Positions 35,015 to 43,231 of a DNA stretch of 64,000 nt are shown piece by piece; position 1 is the stretch's first letter; the number at the start of each line of letters is the position of its first letter. This DNA comes from Bullifex porci (lineage in GTDB: Bacteria > Spirochaetota > Spirochaetia > Sphaerochaetales > Sphaerochaetaceae): positions 1-64,000 of the forward strand of contig NZ_VUNN01000002.1 of the NCBI RefSeq assembly GCF_009695635.1, in the 5' to 3' direction. The translations under genes were made by a program, and so were the position numbers. Under the pieces are notes generated by a model that was not told the DNA's origin, did no database searches, and saw only the letters and a list, made by a program, of their open reading frames with translations.

Positions 35015-36307
35015 ATGGATACATTATCTTTTATTGAAAGAATCGGAATTACAGACCCTACTGCAATAAAAGTCATATCAGTATCCTTAATGCTTTTTTT
35101 CGGCTTTTTTATGACACGAATAACGAAGTTCATGAGACTTCCTAATGTCACGGCATACATCCTATCTGGAATTCTTATGGGCCCCTTTGTCTTTAACTTA
35201 ATCCCCAAAGGCACAATCGAAGGAATGAGCTTTATAGGTGACATAGCATTGTCTTTTATCGCTTTTGGAACAGGCGAGTACTTCAAAATGGGTATTTTAA
35301 AGAAAAATGGAAGAAAAGTTGTAATCATTACAATCATGGAGGCTCTTGCCTCTTCCATAGTTGTGTTTATGTCCACATTCTATATTCTCAAACTAGACTT
35401 CGGCTTCTCCCTTATTCTTTCTGCCCTGGCTTCTGCTACGGCACCGGCTTCAACATTGATGACAATAAGACAGACAGGGGCAAAGGGTGATTTCGTGGAT
35501 ACACTTTTGGGCGTAGTGGCCTTGGATGATGTGGTGGGATTGATTGCTTTTTCCCTTGCCATTTCTATTTCTTCATCTATCGCAATGGGAGTATTAGATT
35601 TCAAGGTCCTCTCTGTGCCTATCCTTTCAAATATTGTGGTTCTAACAGTAGGAGGAGCTTTCGGTTTTCTTTTAAAATATCTTCTCAGAAAAAGAAGCAC
35701 AGACAACAGACTGATTGTTACTGTGGCGATTCTCTTCGGATTCTGCGGAATCTGCACCTTATTGGGTGTATCGCCTCTTCTGGGATGTATGTCTATGGGC
35801 ATGGTCTATATAAATGCAACAGGAGACGAAAGATTATTTAAGCAACTCAACTACTTCAGTCCTCCGATCCTGCTGCTATTCTTCGTCAGATCAGGATTGA
35901 ACTTCGATCTTGGATCGCTATTTAGCGGCATGAAGAGGTTTGGAGCCATGCCCCTCTCAATAATCGGCCTCATGTATTTCTTTACAAGAATTATTGGTAA
36001 ATACTCCGGAGCATATTTGGGATCTCTTATTACGAAAAAAGAAAAAAGAATCCGCTCCTATCTGGGTCTGGCCCTCATCCCTCAGGCGGGAGTAGCCATA
36101 GGCTTGGCTGCCATGGGCGCAAAAGTATTGGGAGGAGATGAAGGAAGGGCTCTTGAAACAATAATCCTCTCTTCAAGTGTCCTCTATGAATTAATAGGCC
36201 CTGTATCTGCAAAACTATCTCTTTATCTATCCCATTCTTATCCAAGAAAAGAAAAAGCGAAAGAGAGCGTCCAAGAAATAAGTATCACTTCCATGACAAG
36301 AGGTTAA
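35015..36307 (+). CDS. Cation:proton antiporter (CPA2, Na+/H+ exchanger family)
   Basis: A 430-residue membrane protein with about 12 hydrophobic segments. FGFFMTRITKFMRLPNVTAY and LSGILMGPFVFNLIPKG near 20-60 are the typical CPA2 opening. The core has SATAPASTLMTIRQTGAKGD near 140 and VALDDVVGLIAFSLA near 165, where the acidic pair expected to bind the cation lies (LDDVVG). There is no TrkA-type C-terminal domain. It should exchange Na+ or K+ for protons at the inner membrane. It is probably controlled by the divergent LysR protein. A 53-residue gene follows 15 bp downstream. Confidence 0.83.
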   Translation: MDTLSFIERIGITDPTAIKVISVSLMLFFGFFMTRITKFMRLPNVTAYILSGILMGPFVFNLIPKGTIEGMSFIGDIALSFIAFGTGEYFKMGILKKNGRKVVIITIMEALASSIVVFMSTFYILKLDFGFSLILSALASATAPASTLMTIRQTGAKGDFVDTLLGVVALDDVVGLIAFSLAISISSSIAMGVLDFKVLSVPILSNIVVLTVGGAFGFLLKYLLRKRSTDNRLIVTVAILFGFCGICTLLGVSPLLGCMSMGMVYINATGDERLFKQLNYFSPPILLLFFVRSGLNFDLGSLFSGMKRFGAMPLSIIGLMYFFTRIIGKYSGAYLGSLITKKEKRIRSYLGLALIPQAGVAIGLAAMGAKVLGGDEGRALETIILSSSVLYELIGPVSAKLSLYLSHSYPRKEKAKESVQEISITSMTRG

Positions 36308-36322
36308 GAAACAGGAGAGACA

Positions 36323-36484
36323 ATGAAATCTATAGAAAAGATGAATAAGTCCCAAGAAGGGACTGAAAAGGCTATCGAGGAAAAAGATGAGAAATATAGA
36401 GACTACGAACCTCTTATCACAAGACCAAATGTATGGAGAGTCTTCGCTTTCTCTGGGAAAAAGAATTATGGAGACAATGATTAA
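36323..36484 (+). CDS. Small charged protein downstream of the antiporter, 53 residues
   Basis: ATG 36323 with AGGAGA upstream opens 53 codons. The first 30 residues are highly charged (MKSIEKMNKSQEGTEKAIEE), followed by YEPLITRPNVWRVFAFSGKK. There is no membrane segment. Fifteen bp separate it from the antiporter stop, so it is in the same transcript. It may be a small partner of the antiporter; no family is recognised. Confidence 0.5.
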   Translation: MKSIEKMNKSQEGTEKAIEEKDEKYRDYEPLITRPNVWRVFAFSGKKNYGDND

Positions 36485-36597
36485 ATATCCTCATAAAGGG
36501 CATAATCCAGATTGTCTCGGACTGTTAGCGTCGGCCTAAATCAACCATTCGGGACTGCGGACAAAATCCTAGACTTTTCTTAAGGAGGAAAAAAGTT

Positions 36598-36734
36598 TTG
36601 GCAAAGTACACCAAGGAAGAGAAGCAGAAGGCAGCCGGTGAGAATAAAAACGTTACACAGCTAAGTTTTAGAGCAATATAAAATCTTCTACAAAAAAAAC
36701 AGGCACTCATTCATTGGCGGATGGGTGCTTTTTT
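36598..36734 (+). other. Short transposase-like remnant ending at a terminator
   Basis: Behind AAGGAGG, a TTG at 36598 opens 27 codons (MAKYTKEEKQKAAGENKNVT and a short end), reminiscent of the first residues of an IS3-type OrfA but stopping at 36681. A hairpin GCACTCAT (36703-36710) / ATGGGTGC (36721-36728) with a T run follows. Around 36735-36818 another short frame (FMRALGKIKENLNYEHFIAK) looks like the end of a lost gene. Confidence 0.35.
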
Positions 36735-36814
36735 AGTTACTTTGCCAATAGAGCTTTTATGCGAGCTCTTGGTAAAATCAAAGAAAATCTGAATTATGAG
36801 CACTTTATCGCTAA

Positions 36815-36875
36815 AAGGTGAACCCACCCCTGAAAATAAACGTTAAAATGTGAACCCAGGCTGAACCATGACATT
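36815..36875 (+). repeat. Degenerate GTGAACCCA repeats (possible IS end)
   Basis: Two units, AAAGGTGAACCCA (about 36817) and AAATGTGAACCCA (about 36846), lie close together, the second preceded by AACGTTA. Close tandem repeats of this sort are typical of the ends of IS21-family elements; no transposase is attached. Confidence 0.35.
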
Positions 36876-36935
36876 ATCCATACACAATATATATAGTAAA
36901 TAGTAGTCAATTGAAAGCAAGGTTCAGAAAAAGGT

Positions 36936-37100
36936 GCAGTAGTCAGTTTTCCCGATTTTGACTACGTTTTGACTACTTTTGCCTGACGCGGTTTGCCTTG
37001 TTTTGGAAATTATGCAACGATAGCTTAAAATGAAAACGTTAAAAGGTATGCAAATCGTGGCCAATTAAGGCCTTTTGCGGCATTTCAGGAGGAAAAACAG
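36936..37100 (+). repeat. Direct repeat A (about 165 bp)
   Basis: This sequence starts GCAGTAGTCAGTTTT, includes GACTACGTTTTGACTAC, GCCTGACGCGG and GAAAACGTTAAAAGGTATG, and ends CATTTCAGGAGG..AAAAACAG. It recurs at 39771-39945 with about 90% identity and a 9-10 bp length difference. Here the ribosome-binding-site-like end is not followed by a gene. The remaining stretch to 37292 has no gene that I can see. Confidence 0.85.
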
Positions 37101-37292
37101 ACAGGTTTCAGAACATAGATAAACTGCGTCAGTGCGGGGCTTTACGGTGCAGATTGTAACCACTGGGGAGAAGGATTACTACCGAAATACTACTTTTCAG
37201 GGAATAGACTTTGGTGCCTGTTTTACTGACTACTTTGGCTTCTTATAGAGCATTTTCTTGCCTTTCACAACAGTTTTCAGCATATTATATAT

Positions 37293-37706
37293 ATGCATGA
37301 TAAAGACCCTCGCCCGCCTCCTAACAGTGCGTACCATGCGGGGGCCGAATTTTTAATCCAAGGTGATTATCCTTTGAAATTACATAAGTCTTACACGGAT
37401 CAGGTTGCTTTGTTGAAATCACGTGGACTCATCATTCATGATGAGTTCCAAGCTGCAAAGGTTCTTGAGACTGTCAATTATTATAGACTTTCCGGATATC
37501 TTCATGAATTTAAGAAGAATGGAGAAGATTGTTACATCGACGGTCTTTCTTTTGAAAAAGTCTTGGCTCTTTATCACTTTGATGCAAAACTAACAAGGGT
37601 TTTGATGTATGCCTTAGAAGATGTCGAGGAGTCTCTCAAGACTAGATTTTCCTATGTGAATATTTCACGTGAAAAGCACCAGTGCTACGCGAAGGAGCAC
37701 CAGTAG
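37293..37706 (+). pseudogene. Abi_2 (AbiD/F-type) abortive infection protein, truncated by an IS relic
   Basis: The frame shows the start of an Abi_2 protein: LKLHKSYTDQVALLKSRGLI, VLETVNYYRLSGYLHEFKKN and YHFDAKLTRVLMYALEDVEE. Intact members have about 280-320 residues. After about residue 125 the frame runs into the end of an IS21-like relic and stops. The downstream half is not found on the far side of the relic. Its family confers phage exclusion or acts as an RNase-like toxin; this copy should be dead. Confidence 0.72.
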
Positions 37707-38114
37707 CGATTCGCAGAAGAGCACCATATCAAATATTTGATCTTATTGCTGGAATAATTAATAATATCTTTAATCTTTGCATCCTATATGACTCAATCCA
37801 AGGGATAGTACATTCTGATAATACTTCATCCGTCTCTGCAATTGCAACTTAAACACTATTTTTAGATGTTCCATAAGTAGATGCAATATTGTTGCTTGAA
37901 AAACCATAGAGCTTAGCTTCTAAGATTTTACGCACAGTGATTTTTATACTAATAAATGTCCTCCTAAAATAAAAAATTCCCTTGCGGGTACTATAATTTT
38001 AAGAGCAGGTTAAGTGGTGCTGAAACGTGAATTGCTTTTTAAACTTATTGTGGTGCTGAAGTGTGAATTGGGTGGTGATCAACTGTGAATTACTGGTGCT
38101 CTTGATGTGTAATA
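37668..38114. mobile_element. IS21-family relic with multiple terminal repeats
   Basis: The left end has three AGCACCA units (37675, 37696, 37720). The right end has the complementary TGGTGCT/TGGTGAT units (38015, 38051, 38073, 38094), several spaced 21-24 bp apart and each followed by a version of GAAnnGTGAATT. Inverted sets of short repeats at both ends are the hallmark of the IS21 family. Between them lies an istA start fragment on the minus strand; the rest of istA and istB are deleted. The relic interrupts an Abi_2 gene. Confidence 0.7.
37741..37947 (-). pseudogene. istA: IstA transposase fragment
   Basis: On the minus strand, after an AGGAGG, codons read ITVRKILEAKLYGFSSNNIA, STYGTSKNSV, a stop, then VAIAETDEVLS. 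This matches the N-terminal helix-turn-helix of IstA (ITxRKILEL...GLS..IA...G.SRNTV). The start codon is mutated (ATA) and a TAA interrupts the domain. No catalytic core is left. Confidence 0.65.
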
Positions 38115-38438
38115 CTCAAGGAGACAGAAGTCTTAACCTTGGTGGGCGCTATTAACAATAATTTAGCATGAAAATCAAAAAGGGTAGAGTAAATATTGAG
38201 GGGAAAGGGTTGTTTTATAGTCAGTGATGCGTGTGACGAATTAAGTCTAAAATGAATAGCTATGGACAAATCATCTGTCGTCTTTGAAATGTCATCCATA
38301 TCGTGATGGTCAGCAGGGTTTTTCTGCAGCAGGAATTGTCACTGCGCATGTTTTGATATATCAATCTATTTACCATTTTTAAAAAATAATTGATTTTGGT
38401 AATTTGAATAGGCATAATATATCGAGAGGTGATGAGCA
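38115..38438. other. Region upstream of ATPase 3
   Basis: No gene is recognised. A minus-strand frame here is an unlikely gene because it has no family resemblance and runs into the IS end repeats. TTACCA near 38370 and TGGTAA near 38397 form a loose dyad about 40 bp upstream of the ATPase start, echoing the TTACCAAAAA/TTTTTGGTAA hairpin after that gene. Confidence 0.3.
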
Positions 38439-39641
38439 GTGAAATTGATTGACCGTAACCAGTATTTAGATAAATTGATCAATGTGATTGGAACGCCGGA
38501 TATCAAAGTTATCATAGGTGTGCGTCGTAGTGGCAAATCCAAGCTGCTTGAAGCTTTTAAAGATTATGTGGAAGCTGAGATTTCGGACTGTAATATTGTC
38601 CATATAAATTTCAATCTGCTTGAATATGACCATCTGCTTGAGTACAGAGCGTTGTATGATTATGTGAATGCTCAATACGTCAAGGGTAAGCATAACTTTA
38701 TTCTGATTGATGAAGTGCAGATGTGTAAGGATTTTGAGAAAGCGATTAACGGGTTACACGCTATGGAGAAGTTTGATATTTACATCACCGGTTCTAATGC
38801 TTTTTTACTCAGTTCCGATCTTGCCACACTGTTTACCGGACGAACCTTTGAAATAAAGGTATTCCCTTTCTCTTTCAGCGAATATATGCAGTACTTTGGG
38901 TACCGTGACAAATATACCGCTATGGATAAATATATGATGGAGGGCGGTATGTCCGGTTCCTACTTGTATAAAGATCAGGAATCTAAATATGACTATATTG
39001 CCGATGTTTTTGATACTTTGATCGTGAGAGATATCCGCAAAAAGTATAAAATCCGCAATATACAGCTAATGGAGAGACTGGTGGACTTTCTGATGGACAA
39101 CATCTCAAATCTGACCTCTGCACGAAATATCGCAAACACATTCGGTGTTTTCAAAGAAAAGGTCAACCATGTGACCATTAGTTCCTATATGCAGTATCTG
39201 TGCAATGCTTTTGCGTTTTACAAAATTCGCAGATATGATATTACGGGCAAAAAGTATCTTTCCAGCAACGATAAATACTACTTGTGCGACCATACGTTTC
39301 GATATGCTAAGCTCGGTACAAAAAATATGGACTACGGCAGAATTTTGGAAAACATCGTTGCAATCGAGCTGCTGCGCCGGGGATATGAGGTCTATGTTGG
39401 TGTTCTCTATAAGAAAGAAATAGATTTTGTCGCCATCAAGCGAAACGAAAAGATCTATATTCAGGTATCTGATAATATTAACGACGAAAAGACCTTTAAG
39501 CGTGAGGTGTCCCCACTGCTGCAAATCAGGGATGCTTATCCAAAGATGATTGTTGCTCGGACCCGGCACGATGAGTACCAATACGAAGGCATTCGAATTG
39601 TTGATATTGCGGACTGGTTGCTTGATTACCAAAAATTATAA
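38439..39641 (+). CDS. AAA_14/DUF4143 ATPase 3
   Basis: A 400-residue ATPase with Walker A GVRRSGKS at 27-34, Walker B FILIDEVQM near 88, YITGSNAFLLSSDLATLFTG near 113 and a DUF4143 half ending in RILENIVAIELLRRGYEVYV and KEIDFVAIKRNEKIYIQV. It starts at GTG with GAGAGGTG upstream. It belongs to a different subgroup from ATPases 1 and 2 (MKLIDRNQYL start) and is the intact version of the stub at 28392. It lies between the two long direct repeats, with a hairpin at its end, so it may be the cargo of the last insertion. Confidence 0.8.
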   Translation: MKLIDRNQYLDKLINVIGTPDIKVIIGVRRSGKSKLLEAFKDYVEAEISDCNIVHINFNLLEYDHLLEYRALYDYVNAQYVKGKHNFILIDEVQMCKDFEKAINGLHAMEKFDIYITGSNAFLLSSDLATLFTGRTFEIKVFPFSFSEYMQYFGYRDKYTAMDKYMMEGGMSGSYLYKDQESKYDYIADVFDTLIVRDIRKKYKIRNIQLMERLVDFLMDNISNLTSARNIANTFGVFKEKVNHVTISSYMQYLCNAFAFYKIRRYDITGKKYLSSNDKYYLCDHTFRYAKLGTKNMDYGRILENIVAIELLRRGYEVYVGVLYKKEIDFVAIKRNEKIYIQVSDNINDEKTFKREVSPLLQIRDAYPKMIVARTRHDEYQYEGIRIVDIADWLLDYQKL

Positions 39642-39658
39642 ATTTTCGTTTTTGGTAA
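39626..39658. terminator. Hairpin at the end of ATPase 3
   Basis: Perfect 10-bp arms TTACCAAAAA (39626-39635) and TTTTTGGTAA (39649-39658); the left arm overlaps the last codons. There is no clear T run beyond the arm. A second dyad GAGGCAG/CTGCCTC spans 39721-39764. Confidence 0.5.
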
Positions 39659-39770
39659 ATGGGAAGAAATTGATATAAAAATAGTGGAATTGATTTTTAG
39701 AAGTCAATGCCAAAAAGATAGAGGCAGCAATTTCTTAACGTAAAATGATGGATATCCCTGCCTCAAAAAC

Positions 39771-39945
39771 GCAGTAGTCTGTTTTCACGATTTCGACTAC
39801 GTTTTGACTACTTTTGCCTGACGCGGCTTGCACCGGTTTGCCTTGTTTTGGAAATTATGTAACGATAGCTTAAAATGAAAACGTTAAAAGGTACGCAAAT
39901 AGGGTCAAAATGCGGCCTTTTGCGGCATTTCAGGAGGGAAAAACA
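39771..39945 (+). repeat. Direct repeat B (about 175 bp)
   Basis: The second copy of the repeat at 36936, in the same orientation, differs by scattered bases and an extra CTTGCACCG-like stretch. Its last bases (CAGGAGGG then AAAAACA) form the ribosome binding site of the phosphatase gene that starts at 39946. It marks the right border of the foreign segment. Confidence 0.85.
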
Positions 39946-40398
39946 GTGATTAAGATACTTTTTGTTTGCCATGGCAATATTTGCCGCTCCCCAATGGCTG
40001 AGTTTGTATTTAACGATATCGTAGCTAAAAAAGGATTAGCTGGAAAATATCATGCTGATTCAGCAGCAACTAGTAGTGAGGAGATTGGTAACCCCGTATA
40101 TCCTCCTGTAAGACAGCTACTTTATTCAAAGGGAATAAGTACAAAGGGAAAGACTTCTCGTCGTATAAGAAAGGATGACTACGATCAATATGATCTTATA
40201 ATTGGTATGGATAGTGCTAATATGAGAAATTTGAGGCTCTTCTTTGATGATAAAAAAGGAAAGCTTCACTCATTACTTTCATATGCAGGAAGTAGCCGAG
40301 ATATCTCTGATCCTTGGTATACTGATGATTTCGATACCTGCTATAGTGATGTGCTTGAGGGAGTAACAGCCTTAATAAAGAGCTTGGAGAATTCATAA
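39946..40398 (+). CDS. Low-molecular-weight protein-tyrosine phosphatase
   Basis: A 150-residue phosphatase. The P-loop CHGNICRSP (8-16) fits CxGNxCRSP with nucleophile Cys8 and Arg14, and the general-acid Asp lies in ISDPWY near 125. CAGGAGGG at 39931-39938 selects GTG 39946 over an ATG upstream inside the repeat. It removes phosphate from Tyr residues in the cytosol; in bacteria such enzymes often control capsule or polysaccharide kinases, but no partner is nearby. Codon use is native again from here on, although the translation start region belongs to direct repeat B. Confidence 0.88.
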   Translation: MIKILFVCHGNICRSPMAEFVFNDIVAKKGLAGKYHADSAATSSEEIGNPVYPPVRQLLYSKGISTKGKTSRRIRKDDYDQYDLIIGMDSANMRNLRLFFDDKKGKLHSLLSYAGSSRDISDPWYTDDFDTCYSDVLEGVTALIKSLENS

Positions 40399-40460
40399 TT
40401 CATACTTTATTTTCAAAGCTGTAAATCGAAATGTGACATTAATATTAAGATGGCATAGCT

Positions 40461-41063
40461 TTAATAATTTAACCTTCTATTTCTATCTAATTCTATCCAC
40501 TCATCGAGTGATAGAGGAGTGTAGTTAGAGAACATACAAAAGCAGTTAATCATATTAAATGGAGTAGTAGTCTCACTATCAAATCCCTTTGCTGGTCGCT
40601 TTTTTGAGGAAGCAAGCTTAATAAAGTCGTTAATTAAAACCTCGTCAAAGGAGTTATGTACGTGGCCATAGAGCATATAGGTGCTTTGCTTAAATTGGCC
40701 ATTATAAAACATTATAGGATAGTGAGATAGAATTACTCTTCTATTATTATCATTTATCTCCATATAGCTTTTTATTTCTCGAATTCTAGTTGAATTAAAT
40801 GCAGTCTTTTTTGCAAAGCTATCATGGTTACCCATAATTAAAGTAAGCTTACCCTTAAGCCGATTTAATAGCTTTGTTGTCTCTTCAACATTGCCAAATG
40901 ATAAATCCCCTAAAACATAAACCTCATCGTGGCTCTTTACTCTTTCATTCCATTTATAAACCATATATTCATTCATATCCTCTACAGAAGAAAATGGTCT
41001 ATTATCAAGATTGTTTAATAATGATTCATGGAAAAAATGTAAATCAGATATGTAGAGCTTCAT
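40461..41063 (-). CDS. Calcineurin-like metallophosphoesterase
   Basis: A 200-residue phosphoesterase with metal ligands in YISDLHFFH (3-11), VLGDLSFGN near 52, MGNHDSF near 78, LSHYP near 110 and YGHVHNSF near 128. This is the compact YfcE-like layout. I choose ATG at 41063 (AGGAAAA upstream) over a longer in-frame form, because the family begins with KLYISDLHF. It is probably cytosolic; the substrate is unknown. It is divergent from the radical SAM gene by about 78 bp. Confidence 0.8.
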   Translation of the reverse strand: MKLYISDLHFFHESLLNNLDNRPFSSVEDMNEYMVYKWNERVKSHDEVYVLGDLSFGNVEETTKLLNRLKGKLTLIMGNHDSFAKKTAFNSTRIREIKSYMEINDNNRRVILSHYPIMFYNGQFKQSTYMLYGHVHNSFDEVLINDFIKLASSKKRPAKGFDSETTTPFNMINCFCMFSNYTPLSLDEWIELDRNRRLNY

Positions 41064-41141
41064 TTTTCCTATGATATTAGGTTGAAGAAAAAAATAAAAG
41101 ATGACATACAGCTGTCTTAGCTTGTGTATTATCATTAAAGT

Positions 41142-41993
41142 ATGCATCTAGTTAATGTTAAATCGATATTATCACCAAAGAATGGTATGAACCTCTATAG
41201 GGGATGTACCCATGGCTGTATATATTGCGACTCAAGAAGTAAATGCTATGGTATGGACCATGAGTTTACAAACGTTGCTGTAAAGGAAAACTCTATAGAG
41301 CTATTAAAGGAAGCGCTAAGAAAAAAGAGAAAAAGCTGCATGATTGGAACAGGCTCAATGAGTGATCCATATATGAGCCTTGAGAAGGAATTAAAATATA
41401 CAAGAAGAGCTTTAGAGGTAATTGATAATTTTGGCTTTGGTGTAACGCTAATTACTAAATCAGATTTAGTTTTAAGAGATATAGATTTACTCTCTAGCAT
41501 TAATAGAAAAAGTAAAGCAGTAGTTCAAATGACACTTACAACAGCCGATGATGAGCTATGTAAAATAATAGAGCCAAATGTTTGTCCCACCTCAAAAAGA
41601 GTTAGGGCTCTAGAGATATTAAGAGATAATAATATCCCAACTATTGTTTGGCTCTCTCCAATATTACCCTTTATCAACGATACTAGAGGTAATATTTTGT
41701 CTCTGCTTGATATGTGTAAGCGTGTAAATGTAAAGGGCATTATTTGCTTTGGAATGGGATTAACTCTAAGAGAAGGTAATAGAGAGTATTACTATAAGAA
41801 GCTTGATGAGCATTTTCCTGCTCTGAAAGACCAATATATTAAGCTTTATGGTAATAGCTATGTAATATCAAGCCCAAGGGAAGGTGCATTAATGAAGCTT
41901 TTTCATGAAAAATGTGAAGCTTTGGGCATATTACATGATAATAATAAAATCTTCTCCTACCTCGAGACCTTTGAGGAGCCTACATTATTTTAA
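41142..41993 (+). CDS. Radical SAM protein, SPL/Rv2578c-like
   Basis: A 283-residue radical SAM enzyme. The cluster motif CTHGCIYC (22-29) is in NLYRGCTHGCIYCDSR. GTGSMSDPYMSLEKE near 70 is the SAM-binding region, and LKYTRRALEVI and LITKSDLVLRD follow. It resembles the spore photoproduct lyase-like/Rv2578c group, of unknown reaction. It has a weak ribosome binding site. Its stop overlaps the stop of the convergent peptidase gene by 9 bp, leaving no room for a terminator between them. Confidence 0.8.
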   Translation: MHLVNVKSILSPKNGMNLYRGCTHGCIYCDSRSKCYGMDHEFTNVAVKENSIELLKEALRKKRKSCMIGTGSMSDPYMSLEKELKYTRRALEVIDNFGFGVTLITKSDLVLRDIDLLSSINRKSKAVVQMTLTTADDELCKIIEPNVCPTSKRVRALEILRDNNIPTIVWLSPILPFINDTRGNILSLLDMCKRVNVKGIICFGMGLTLREGNREYYYKKLDEHFPALKDQYIKLYGNSYVISSPREGALMKLFHEKCEALGILHDNNKIFSYLETFEEPTLF

Positions 41994-43160
41994 GCAATAT
42001 TCTATCTCTAAATCTCTACCTTCAATAAAGGAGTTAATATCCTTTTTTATCTCGATATCAGGTCTAATACTACCATCATATTTTTTACTGAGCTTAAAAT
42101 ACTTTGTTGAGTAAGAAACCTCCCAACCGCTTTCTGGAAGAATAAAGCTCTTTATTTCTCCATAGTGATTAATACTTCCACCAGTTGGAGTGCCTACTAA
42201 TGAAAAACGCGCATCATCCTTTAATGAAACTGCATTTAATACTGCACTTGAAAAGGTTTGCTCTCCAATTAAGCAATATTTTTCACATTTTTGTTTCTTT
42301 AGTAGCTTAATAATTGGCTCAAATAGGGCTGAATTACCACCTCCATTGTACCTTAAGTCAACAATAATTTTTTTATATTTTGTCTTAGAGAGCATACTTT
42401 TAATATCACTTGTAAAGGAGCTTATTGGGTAGCTTGGATCCTCAGAGCATGTGTTATAGGATATTAAAAGTGTATCTTTTCTGATTTCTCTTGCACAATA
42501 ATACCCTTGATAGATATATGGTGAGTATTGCTTTACACTACTAATTAGCTCTCTACTTCTTAGCTCAGTAATTAAAATTGGTTTAAGCATTATTGTTGTA
42601 TTATCTGAAAATGTAAGAACTACATCATCATCTAAGCTATTCGCAACCTTGATAAAGCTAAGAAAAGCAGTGTTATTTAATTGGTTGCTTAGAAAAAGCC
42701 TTAGATATACATCGTTATCATGAGGGATTACTGCTTTACTCTTTTCTATAATACTTTCTATAGAGTAATTATTTATTTTAATAACCTCTTTCCCCATATA
42801 TTCCTTTAAATCTGCAGTACCTGATAATACATAGGCCTCAGAACCGATAAAGTATAGCTGAAGAGGATAGTACTTAAACTGTAGGCCTAAATCTGGTGCA
42901 TACAGCGATGTATGGGAATCATTTGAGAGAGCTAGATATGATAGTAAAGCAAAGTAATATGAAGAATCATCATAGCTATCAATATTGCTACTTAGAGCGG
43001 AAAATACTTTATCACATTCCTCTTTAGAATTTGAATTATAAAAGTTTTTATGTAATGAGCTTATATTAGACTTAAGATATTCAAACTCACTACTTTTTGA
43101 GCCAAATAGCTGAGTTGATAACAATAAAATAAATAACAAAAGATTAATAATTCTTTTCAT
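41985..43160 (-). CDS. Secreted S41-family peptidase
   Basis: A 391-residue exported protein with a signal peptide (1-20, ending LFGSKS). The catalytic half has IIVDLRYNGGGNSALFEPII near 270 and GEQTFSSAVLNAV near 302, where the Ser nucleophile of C-terminal-processing/TSP peptidases lies. GTPTGGSINHYGE near 330 completes the fold. No clear PDZ domain is visible. It probably acts in the periplasm or at the cell surface on unknown substrates. It is monocistronic. Confidence 0.75.
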   Translation of the reverse strand: MKRIINLLLFILLLSTQLFGSKSSEFEYLKSNISSLHKNFYNSNSKEECDKVFSALSSNIDSYDDSSYYFALLSYLALSNDSHTSLYAPDLGLQFKYYPLQLYFIGSEAYVLSGTADLKEYMGKEVIKINNYSIESIIEKSKAVIPHDNDVYLRLFLSNQLNNTAFLSFIKVANSLDDDVVLTFSDNTTIMLKPILITELRSRELISSVKQYSPYIYQGYYCAREIRKDTLLISYNTCSEDPSYPISSFTSDIKSMLSKTKYKKIIVDLRYNGGGNSALFEPIIKLLKKQKCEKYCLIGEQTFSSAVLNAVSLKDDARFSLVGTPTGGSINHYGEIKSFILPESGWEVSYSTKYFKLSKKYDGSIRPDIEIKKDINSFIEGRDLEIEYCLK

Positions 43161-43231
43161 AAAAAGAGTGTAGCATATAAATTAGATTTATTGTATTTTT
43201 TGAATTAATAATTTGTTTATAGAGGTTTTTC

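Noticed and set aside
36598-36681. Independent 27-residue gene with TTG start
   Set aside because: Despite a good AAGGAGG, the product resembles only the beginning of a transposase, so I treat it as a remnant and not a functional gene.
37675-38100. Repeated AGCACCA/TGGTGCT units as a possible CRISPR array
   Set aside because: The units are too short, irregularly spaced, divided into two opposite sets, and no cas genes are present. They fit IS21 terminal repeats.
39105-39632. 175-codon open frame on the - strand opposite ATPase 3
   Set aside because: Antisense shadow of the ATPase; composition and motifs support only the + strand gene.
43161-43231. SAM riboswitch or T-box before metN
   Set aside because: The interval is short and AT-rich without conserved T-box or SAM-box features; the same applies to the spacer before metQ.
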